Shown: piece after piece, positions 25,445 to 35,033 of the stretch
Position numbering within the stretch: position 1 is the stretch's first letter
Layout of the letters: every line of letters begins with the position of its first letter
DNA from: Enoplolaimus lenunculus
Lineage: Eukaryota; Nematoda; Enoplea; Enoplida; Thoracostomopsidae
Reading direction: 5' to 3'
Assembly (NCBI GenBank): GCA_030248215.1
Contig: JASANG010003248.1
Span: 186,001-250,000 of the forward strand
Length of the DNA stretch: 64,000 nt
Translations under genes and position numbers: made by a program
Notes under the pieces: model-generated
Database searches by the model: none
Told to the model about the DNA's origin: nothing
Seen by the model: the letters and a program-made list of their open reading frames with translations, nothing else

Positions 25445-25870
25445 TGCGGGGCTCACGTTGTAACGGGGGCAAGCTGGAATAAGTTTTGTCCGTATTACAA
25501 TAACGGGTAACATTTTGAACTCACAAAATTTGAATTGTCTGCTTTCCTGATGTGACATTCACTGTTTGTGCTGCAATATCATACGATATTCCAAATATTA
25601 TCCGTTAATATTATACGATATGTATAAAAATGTCTGCAATGCTATGGTAAACTAGCCTGAACGTACTGTAGAACATCATATGATACTAAATTGTAAAGTT
25701 TGAATTATTTGTACTAAGGAAAATATTTAGGCAAACTTCCTCCAGAAACAGAACAAAGCAGCTAATTCAGTATTCGAAATCACTTAAAGCTACACTATCC
25801 GACTTTTCATTACATTATTACTGCACACAAATTACATTGTCCTGCATAATATCATGTGATAAAAATAAAA
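25445..25870. mobile_element. Partial copy of the CATATG-palindrome MITE family
   Basis: Starts tgcggggctcacgttgtaac. Internal order matches the 33670 copy (aatttgaattgtctgct, then atattccaaatatt). Many palindromes are mutated, for example catacgatat. The right end is missing. Confidence 0.75.
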
Positions 25871-26157
25871 TTAAAATTTGTTTTGTAAACAAATTGGATG
25901 ATTTGATTAATAAAATGGAACCTAAGTTTTGGTTTACAATGCAACTTTGTACACGTTGCCAGAAAAAAAGGTCATTTGAGAAGTCATAGGATTACAGATT
26001 CTTCCACACAACTTTCGCCCCATTCCCAAAAAGCCTGCATTTCGTTCTGCACGGACCCATTTGAAATTGTTGACCCCAATTTGTATGTTTGACTGGCTAA
26101 CGGCTTAATTTCTAGTTGCATGATAAACACATACAATATATAAATATATATTATGTA

Positions 26158-26534
26158 CAATGGCGGATCCACGGGTGGGGCACCCCGGCCGTGCCCCCCA
26201 ACAGCATCTCGACAAAAATTATATAGTGTTAATTGCTGTTCTACGCTGTTTATTTCTCTGTTTTATACACAATAGTATAAGCACGCTTTAAAATTTCTTG
26301 GCCCTGGAGTCATTTATGCGCTACAATAAGGGATAATAGACATTTATGGACTCTAAACAAGGGTTTAAGGACTCTACCCGCTTACGGATTCTTATTAGGG
26401 ATACCGACTCGTATTAATTGGAACTCAAAATGGGGACCCCCTCTTATTTGGGTCACTACAGTATGGGTCAAAAATAAGTTTATTAACTGTGAAATTTTGG
26501 CCCCCCCCATTTTGAGATCCTGGATCCGCCACTG
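26158..26534. mobile_element. 377-bp hAT-like MITE (CGGATCC family) with a nested insertion, perfect TSD attatgta
   Basis: The 8-bp TSD attatgta lies at 26150-26157 and 26535-26542. Both ends match 8764-8938, but about 180 bp in the middle (26280-26462) is the repeat at 3424-3605, reversed. Confidence 0.88.
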
Positions 26535-26955
26535 ATTATGTATATATATGTATATATAGTAATAGACTACAGACACTACAGAAAATTTAGAAAAAATCAA
26601 TTTAAACGATAAAAAAACCACATTATCTCAGTGTTTTCACAGCGAACAGTTTCTCTTAAAAATGTTCAGCAAAAAGTTTAATTTTATTTCACTGGTTTTA
26701 CACAGATGAAATGTTTGATATAACAACGCGATACAATTCTGACTGCAAAAAAATATTGCAAAAACGCAGGAAAAAGTGATAAAAAACATATTCAATCAAC
26801 AAGTTTTAGACCAAACTAAAATTACCACATAGTAACGCAATTTAATATCTCTTAAAATTAGGCTTATTTTACCGTAAAAATTGTAGGCTTAAGGAGGGTA
26901 CAGTGGATATGTCCCTCCCGAAAGTCAAGACCGCAGATTGAAGGGGCGATGCTCA

Positions 26956-27592
26956 TGCGGGGTTCACGTTATAACCGGGGCAGGCGGGACACGGTTTGTC
27001 ATATGTTGATTCGACGTCAGCGTTAAAGTTCGGGCTCTTATATCGGGTCAACAGACAAAACTCGAATGTCATATGACATTAGCTTACAAACCACCGCTCT
27101 CAAGTCATCAATGTTACAAGGCAAGGTATGTTACGTGATACTGTGGGACATTTATGCGAATATCATATGATATTCCAAAATTTCAACGAATATCATTATG
27201 ATATTCAGCGGAACAGTGTAATTTTCGGGTGCTAATAAATTAATGGAAAGTCGGGTGACAAAGGCACAGCTGTGCTTAAAATACCAAATACACGTCTGCA
27301 AATTCATTTCCGGCACAAAACCGCTTCGAAAAACAGTGTCATAATTCAAAAATTCAAATTTCAAATTCTAGTATCATATGATATTCAATAGGACAATTTG
27401 GGTATGTTACCTCAAGTATGCAGACATTTGACGAATATCATATGATATTGAAGGACAAAGGGTGACCTACAGATGATGATAGCAGACAAATACGAATTTT
27501 TGAATGCGATATAGGGTTTCAAAATGTTACCCAATAGACTAATAGGGACAAAACGTGTCCCAAGCTGCCCCGGTTATAACGTGAACCCCGCA
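26956..27592. mobile_element. 637-bp full-length CATATG-palindrome MITE, TSD TCA
   Basis: TIRs of about 46 bp starting TGCGGGGTTCACGTTATAAC. Direct TCA at 26953-26955 and 27593-27595. The interior has repeated ATATCATATGATAT-like palindromes (CATATG near 27000, 27070, 27164, 27375, 27439). Confidence 0.9.
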
Positions 27593-27802
27593 TCAGCTAC
27601 CCTAGAAAAAAATTTGGCTTTGCTGGAAGTTTCCGCCTCGCTTCTACTGTTTTGTAAAATCAACTGCATGCCCTTCCTAGAATTCTTTTGGCCTCCAACC
27701 AGATTCAGCTGGCTACAGATTTGACCAGAGTTCTGGGAAAGTGTGGTAAAAGACATTATATGCAAATTTATAATTGTCGTCGCTTGTAAAAACGTTTACA
27801 TA

Positions 27803-28057
27803 CACTGTAAATTTCAGTGAGTTGATTTTAACCCAGAAGGAGTTGAATCGCTCAGTCTGAGGTATAGGACTAACAGAACTCAGAATTCTGAGCCGATTCA
27901 ACTCATTCTGGGTTAATTAATCAATTCACACAGAGACAGCTCAACGCAGAGTGAGAATCAATTCAACTCAGAGTCAGTTAATGTTTATTGATATTAATTC
28001 AGAAATAACAAACTCTCCAGCTGAGTTGATTAATCAACTCTTTAGTAATTTACAGTA
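27803..28057. mobile_element. 255-bp Tc1/mariner-like MITE with iterated GAGTTGAT, TA flanks
   Basis: Ends CACTGTAAATTTC and gtaatttacagta, TA on both sides. The interior repeats tgagttgat/atcaactca many times. Confidence 0.8.
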
Positions 28058-28634
28058 TAAAGGCGATTTAATAATGCAACAATGTGGTATCATCCATTCA
28101 AAATCAAATCCTGCCTGCGCCACTGTTCACAACAGATTTTACGCCAAATACAAACTTCATTTTGGAATTCACAAAACGGTTGCAACTGCGAAATACAATT
28201 GCGTCGATTGAAGCGACGAGTTTTAAAACAAATAAAACTTATAAGTAAATGCAAACAAGTGTAACAGTCGTATTCCCACAAAACAAGCAATTAATTATCA
28301 TTTTAATACGGTTTGTCGCGTTATTTGTGTGCAAAACAAATAAGCAATTAGTTTTCCAGGGGAACGCCACAAATCTTGAGTGTCTTTTGTTAATTTTTTT
28401 CAAATGGTATATTTTGTAGAATAATGTAACTCAGTAAAAAACTAAAAAGCAATTTTAAATATCTGGCATTTATTAAAAATCAACCCTTGATCAAGCCATA
28501 ACTTTGCTATCATCAAATTTTAATTGGGGGTAAACACAGCAGGAATTCACGGGGCATACCAAGTGGCTGGAAGTCGCGATCCCTAAATTTGCATTTATTT
28601 TTGAAATATAACAACAATGCCTTAAATCATTGTG

Positions 28635-28857
28635 CCTAAGCCTAAGCCTAAGCCTAAGCCTAAGCCTAAGCCTAAGCCTAAGCCTAAGCCTAAGCCTAAG
28701 CCTAAGCCTAAACCTAAACCTAAGCAACGGAGTTCATAAGGACTGCAACGGTATAAGCTTAACTTTTAGACTAATCTTTTGCTTGGGGCTTAGGCTGAGG
28801 CTTAGGTTTAGAAATGTACTTTATACTGCTGCTATTTCCCCAATCAATACATTGGCC
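28635..28857. repeat. TTAGGC/CCTAAG array with hAT-like MITE right end
   Basis: About 12 perfect CCTAAG units run from 28635 to about 28708, then variant units. After a gap comes gcttaggctgaggcttagg, then an end tacattggcc like that of the 46634-46777 element. Confidence 0.85.
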
Positions 28858-28889
28858 GGTAACGGTATACCAATTTGATCGTAGAACTA

Positions 28890-29135
28890 CACTGTAAATT
28901 CCAATGAGTTGATCAATTAACTCGCAGGTTAGCTATTTATGAGTTAACATCAGTTGACATTAGCTTTGTATGAGTTGTGTTAATAATCTCAATCTGAGTT
29001 GTGGTGATGCGGGTTACTTGATTAATAAACTGAGACTGAGTAGCATCAACTCAGAATTGGAGAGCTCTGAATGTCATAGTGACTCAGGGATTAAACTCAT
29101 TCTGGTGTAAAATCAATTCGCTGGAATGTACGGTG
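28890..29135. mobile_element. 246-bp Tc1/mariner-like MITE with iterated GAGTTGAT
   Basis: Left cactgtaaattcc after TA, right ggaatgtacggtg. The right TA is lost. Sister of 27803-28057. Confidence 0.75.
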
Positions 29136-29139
29136 CCAA

Positions 29140-31610
29140 AGCCTAAATTTCACTACAGCACACCACTGGACGAACTTAAAATTAACATATTTTCAAACAT
29201 TTTTCCTTGGAGACACTGGTGTCCAATGAGCAAAAAACACAACTTTTACAGAGGAAACTTTAGGTTTCAAAACGAGGACAAAAAATCTAAATATTTTTTC
29301 TTTTTTCAATATTCATTTCTTAACGCACAGAGGCACACAAACGGATCGAACAACAAGGGGGGGGCATCTACTGATGGAACAAATAGTGAAATAAGCGTCC
29401 CGAGCGAAGCAACAGAAAAGCCAAACGCAATTTTACTATGAAATATTAATATAAAGTATCGGGTTTTAAAAATTTCAGGGGGCTGCCAGTGACCCCTCTT
29501 GGCCTGCGGTTGTGTTTACGGTTTTTACAATGCTAAGATCGCCACAAAAATTTTCAATTAAAGTGTCTTTGTTCCTATCTGTATCGTTTGAAAGCTTGTT
29601 TTTATATACAAATAGCAAAAACTACAAAAAGTGACGCGACGTTTAAAAACAAGAATTAAGAAAAAATATTACAATAAAACAACCCCCTGCTGAAAATTGA
29701 CAGCGCTTGCTTTATCAGGCAGTGGAAATGCGAATTTAGCATTTTTTCAAAAATTTTTCCAAATTTTAACAGCTGTGACTTTGGAAACAATTATGCAAAA
29801 AAAAATTGTGAAATACCACCGGTTCAGGTCTGTATCCAGCTTAACATAATAAGGAGGGGAATGAAAAAAATTTCAGCGGGGGCATACAGGGATATTCGGT
29901 AACTTACAAGCGAGTATAGCGTACCTGTGGAAGCGACCAAAAGAAGTGTTGAAAATGCGGCGTGACATGGCCGTCTTGCGGCTGCCGATATATAACGGTG
30001 ACACGTTCACTCGATGGGGGAACAAAGAAAGAAAGGTTGTTTATACTTGAGCCTCAAATCCTAAATTAAAGTAGTTTAAAAGTTACTTTTACCGAAAAAG
30101 AAAGGGTCATAATAGTGCTTGACTCAAGGTAAATTAAGTTAACACAGCGTTGTAAACGAGCATTCGTTGCAACTTTTGTCTTACATTCTAATCTACGACA
30201 ATTTGACACCCTGACATCTTGTCACCCGACAGCTGCCCGAGCCTAAGGTAATGCCTAAGTGTGGTCGTTATGCCTAATTCAAAGTATAAGCTTAAACTTA
30301 GGCTAATATTGCACGAAATAATTTTTAAGTCTGCCCAGAACAGGGACGGACCCGGAGGAAAAAGAGCAGAAGCAGACAGCGCAGCAGCAGCAGAAAGACC
30401 ACCAACCGGCGGGGCACCCTGGGCCAAATATCGGATGCACTAGTTGTTGCTGGTTAACGAGTTGTTCAACGACGAATTGTCACAACTATGCCTACTTGAG
30501 TCAAACTTTATACAAATAATATTTAGTTTAATATTTCCCAGCTATCAGCACACAGCTTAAAGTCTGAGAGAAATGAAATGAAACATTTTGTGATGCCCCA
30601 AGTCAATAAAATAATGTCTGATGTTTTCAATTGTAGAAATTGCAAAAAAGTAACATATTTTATTATATTGCAAATGTTTTGTAAAAGTTTAAAAAGTTTA
30701 ACATTTATATAACTGAATTACAGTTAAAACCATGCAACAACAACCAGCGCAAAAACTCCCAAAAAATGCATACATTTAAGAATATATTACTTGGAGTGGG
30801 GGCGCACATGACGCGGATTACAAATCCTCTGGCAGACATTTTTGACTCCAGAAAGCTAAAAACGTTTCAGTGGCATCAAACAAATTTCATACTATAAAAA
30901 TGTGTTTAACTCCGCTATAATCTTCTCACCCATCGATCAAGGATTCCAGGTTGCAGTCATGCAACAGCAAATTTGAACGTATGTTTTAACAAAAATTAAT
31001 ATTTAACTTTTTGTAAATTTGTAGCCAAACAGCGAGTTTTTTTTGAGAAAAAAAACTCAAATTTCACTTTTTAAAACTATTGAAAACTTGGTAGAGTTTA
31101 TTGACGTAACTATGCTATCCATCTAAAGAGCAGGAATAAAATGCAATGTAGAAAATGTAGTTTTTTTTTCTGCTCTGAAAAACCGAAAGTAACAAATGCA
31201 AAAAAAGACAGCAAACAACTGTCAAAATGGTGATTTATTTTTTGGCTGGTATAACAACGACTAAGACGAGGCTTTTGGCTGGAAATAATGTTGTTAATAT
31301 GGCTCTTTTGGAGCTGGCTAAAATCCAGGTGTACGTACACGTAATTTGAATTTAGGTTCTCACATTATGTATAACAGACTTGTCCAGACCTTGTTGGTGG
31401 CTGTGCCACTCCTAAACATATTTCAGTCTAAAAACTAAAACAAAACTAAAACCAAATCCTAAACCACACCTTGAGGGACTCACCGGCTCCGGCTAGTCTC
31501 TCTTAGAACTTAAGTTAGGCTCAGGCGTTGTTAACCGGCGTAAAAATTGTATAATCGATGCATGGCGGATGCGTCCCCAAGGTGTTAGTACTCAGGGGGC
31601 CTGCGTGGCC
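29140..31610. other. No gene seen; repeat relics
   Basis: Includes a repeat piece at 29340-29500 (ttcagggggctgccagtgac), a TTAGGC-like tract (30236-30310) and a short GC-rich alanine-coding-like run (30350-30420) with no supported exon. Confidence 0.4.
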
Positions 31611-31616
31611 ATTTAA

Positions 31617-31879
31617 CCCTTTATCACATGAATATTTTCAATTTCATATGAGATGTATTTGCAAGGTAAGATTTGAACCCCAGTCTCACGGGTGGGAGGC
31701 GTTTACGATGACCACTGAGCTATAGGAGCTTGACGCTCGAGCCCGAGGGGGCTCTCACGTCTTGTGGAAATTTTGCACAGCGCATATATGTTATAAATGT
31801 TAAACACTGTTCACAGTGTGTGTATCGCTCGTACATTATTGTATTTTGTTGCTCATAGTATACTCTATGAGTGAAAGGG
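31617..31879 (-). mobile_element. 263-bp piggyBac-like MITE (TTAA flanks) with tRNA-type promoter
   Basis: TTAA at 31613-31616 and 31880-31883. Ends CCCTTTATCACATG and GAGTGAAAGGG. On the minus strand an A box TAGCTCAGTGG (31722-31712) and a B box GGGTTCAAATC (31680-31670), both near consensus. Confidence 0.88.
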
Positions 31880-32169
31880 TTAATATATTTCCATTGGCTT
31901 TGTGCGCGTAATAGCATAGCTAGGGGGTTAGGGGGCTGACATGTTATATTGTTGTTGTTGGTGGTGTCTAAAGTTGTCAAATGTGGTTGGTGAGTGTCCG
32001 AGACTCCCAAGCCACACAAAATATGCAAATCAAACAACCATGGGGGCTGGGGTAGCCAGCCTCCATAAGCATTCTAAAATTTTTATAGTTATGATTGCGG
32101 CGTTTTCTTATACTTGCATATTTGGCTGAATTAGCGGCGTTGGTGTGCGATATTAGTTGATTGACCTGC

Positions 32170-33100
32170 ATAGGTGGAACTTAGGAGACTTAGGCAAAAG
32201 GAGTACTTGGAAACAGCCACGGTAGCTCCGTGAGTCTACGGTGTTCCGGCGTGAAGGAGTTCAACAACTGGAGCGCATACCGCGGAGCCTACGGGCAGTA
32301 CCGGGGATTTTACGGGGTTATTGGGGATGTGTTAAGGGGGTTTTATGGAGCTATTTGGAGTTGTTCTGGGGTTAGTCGATTCTAGCGGGGCTAGTTTCGG
32401 CTGTTTTCTGGGGAATTTTGGGAATTTTGAACGGTTAACTGGGGTTACGGAGAATTTGGGGTTTGTCACGTTTGAGTTTGCATATTTATCTTGGACAGTG
32501 TGAGCGAGTGACTTAGTAGAACAACAGTGTTAAGGCATCGTAATAGACGTGCGGAAAGCACCTAAATAAAGGAACTTTCGGCACTTTCGGTTGAAATAAG
32601 TTCGGCAGGATAAGCATAATACTTGTGCATATTGGTACATGTGCTTTACTCGAATAGCTTTATAACGGTGTTGGGGGGGAATAAAAGGGGAAAACCGACT
32701 GCATTATTGAACCAGAGCGAATAAGCGTCATTGAAATACGGACGTAGACGCGGAGTTGGTGGTTTCAACCTGTAATCGAAATCACGAAGTATTTACATAT
32801 TTACAGACCTTCGACGTTCGCTCATACTCTTGGGTATTACATCTATCACTTGTCGGCGCTTGCTTTTCAAACAGGCAAACTACTGTAATTGCGTGTATCA
32901 AAATTGGCGCAAAAGTAGGACCACTCAAACGCGAATAATGTGCCGAATTTCAAAGTTCACCATTTACAGGTTCGAATACTATAGTAGTATTCGAATTATT
33001 ACTAATTTTTCTGGCAGTAAAATTTTACTATTTTTAAGTAAAATGTATTTTACAGAGTAGATATATCAGGTGCGCTACACACAATTGAGAATATGACTTG
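32170..33100. other. G-rich stretch, no gene seen
   Basis: 32200-32470 is unusually G-rich on the plus strand for this window. It has runs of four to five G at 32303, 32314, 32323 and 32336. I do not recognise it as a known repeat. Confidence 0.45.
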
Positions 33101-33186
33101 CCGGAGTCGGAGGAGGGGCGAAATTATTAGATAGCAAAAATGATCGTTAGCTAATTGTAGCGAATATCTGCAATGTTGTTATAAGC

Positions 33187-33583
33187 AGGGTGCAACCGGT
33201 GACAAAAAATGCCGGAACCGGAGGCGAACGAAACTTGACGGAACCGGAGGTGAACGAAATTTGCGGGAACCGGAGGTGAACGAAACTTGACGGAACCGGA
33301 GGCGAACGAAATTAGGTAGTAAAAATGATGGTTAATTAGTTAATTTTAGGCAGTATCCGCAATATGTTAAGTTTGGGTTTACGCTAATATTTTGCGCAAA
33401 GTTTCGGAAATTGTTTGCTGAAAATTGTGACAAAAGCAAAACGACACGCGCTAAACAGATAAATTTTGCCAGATTATTCAAAATTTTAGTACCTAAATTG
33501 CCGTAATCTCCGGCAAAAATTTTACAGGAGGCGAAGGCCGATTTTCTGCCGGAACCGGAGGCAGACCTTCGGTTGTAGCCTGT
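33187..33583. mobile_element. hAT-like CCGGAACCGG element, inserted in or mixed with a duplicated repeat
   Basis: Left CAGGGTGCAACCGG, right ttcggttgtagcctg. Inner ggaaccggaggtgaacgaaa recurs four times. Flanking pieces (gttaagtttgggtttacgct at 33367 and 33582) are duplicated. Confidence 0.65.
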
Positions 33584-33669
33584 TAAGTTTTGGTTTTACG
33601 CTAATTTTTTGCGAAATTTAGGAAATCCTTTCCTGAAAATTGTGACAAAAGTAAAACAAAACACTCTAA

Positions 33670-34170
33670 TGCGGGGTTCACGTTTTGTCCCTATGAAAAT
33701 AGCTGGTAACATTTTGTCTGACCGTTCATCCGCTATCAGATTCAAAAAATTTGAATTGTCTGCTAACCTGATGTGACATCTACTGTGTGTACTGCCATAT
33801 CATATGATATTCCAAATATTGTCTGCGAGTCATATGATATGTTTGAAAATGTCTGCAAAGTTGTGGTAACTAGCTTGATTGTCCTGTAGAATGCTAATTC
33901 AACTTTCGAAATCATTTAATTACTGCAATATCTGACTTTTTACTGTTTATTTGCGAGCACAAACTCCATGGTCCTGCATAATATAATATTTAGTAGAATT
34001 TTGGAATATCATATGATATTCGCATAAATGTCTCCCCCCCAATATCATATGACAAATGGCTACTTGTATATGAGGATCGCTTGAGATCAGTGATTTGTAA
34101 GTCAACGTCTTGTGACATTCTCATTTTGTCTACATACTTTAACCGCTACTCGGATCACAAATTCACTCGA
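33670..34170. mobile_element. Partial CATATG-palindrome MITE
   Basis: Begins TGCGGGGTTCACGTT after TAA and follows the 35532-36214 element in reverse order. The second terminus is absent. A further fragment lies at 34470-34560. Confidence 0.8.
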
Positions 34171-34734
34171 AATTTCAAGACGTTTTTGGGTGTGGAGGCA
34201 CTATACGCGAGTGAGCAATAAATGACAGTAGAAAGCTAGCGAGCGCGAAGCCAAATAATCGTGTTGAATGACGCAAGGCTGCATCTGAATTGCACAGAAT
34301 GTTTTGAAATTGTGAATTGGTTTATCGAGGGCCTTCGTATAGGCTGAGTGAAAACGGATAGTAAAAATTTCAAAGGTATTATATTTTTTGTCAACAAAAT
34401 TGAAGCATTCAAATATTTAGGGTAAACTCGTTTTGTATGGATACCCGGGCTGTAGCAACAATACTAAGCGTGCGGACATTTTAAACTATATATGATATTC
34501 GCAGACAATACCTCGAATATCATATGATATTGAAGAACAAACGGTGACCCACATATGTTAAAGATACTGAGCATTTTCCCCTCAAACCTTTTCTCACATG
34601 AATATTTTCAATTTCATATGATACACTTTCAAGGTAAGATTCGACGCCAATATACAAACACAATATCTTTAATCACAATATTATACCATCAATCATGTGT
34701 AGTTGACAAATTAAGCGGGCCATGTTAACTATAA

Positions 34735-34815
34735 GGGCCTGTCCACAAAGCCTAAGCTTAAGCTAAATTCTAATCCTATAGGTAAAGTCTAAACATAAGT
34801 CTTAACTAATTCTTT
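34735..34815. repeat. Degenerate TTAGGC-type tract downstream of ORC1
   Basis: gggcctgtccacaaagcctaa, then agtctaaacataagtc: a mutated relative of the CCTAAG elements, lying 50 bp past the ORC1 stop. Confidence 0.4.
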
Positions 34816-34858
34816 CCAGTTTTAAATATAGTCGAAGCCAAGTAGTTTGTGAACCAAG

Positions 34859-34864
34859 TTTATT
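34859..34864 (-). promoter_or_regulatory. AATAAA poly(A) signal overlapping the ORC1 stop codon
   Basis: On the minus strand the stop reads TGAATAAAC, so the canonical AATAAA hexamer shares the final A of TGA. If used, the 3' UTR would be only a few tens of bases. Confidence 0.55.
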
Positions 34865-35033
34865 CAGTCATATTTCGAAGAATCAAGCGCAAGTTCAATA
34901 TCTTCCGGTGTTATATTGAGTCGCAATTTTCGGCAGATATCTTTTCGCAATCCAGGTGCACAAACAATTAAACGCATTGCCGCAAGTCTTTCACACAAAT
35001 CCGATAACTGTGACTCTGACACGTTCGCATAAC
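34864..35033 (-). CDS. ORC1: ORC1 terminal exon (170 nt)
   Basis: Acceptor ...attttag. It reads [20 protein letters not shown], later [20 protein letters not shown], then stop TGA at 34866-34864. This matches the end of animal ORC1, so the C-terminus is complete. Confidence 0.95.

Noticed and set aside
28635-28724. Telomere or telomere-fusion site
   Set aside because: The tract is short, internal, and adjoined by a MITE terminus. Similar tracts recur inside TIR-bounded elements.
30261-30443. Alanine-rich open frame at 30350-30440 as an exon
   Set aside because: GC-rich repeat-like sequence next to a TTAGGC tract, with no supporting splice sites or partner exon.
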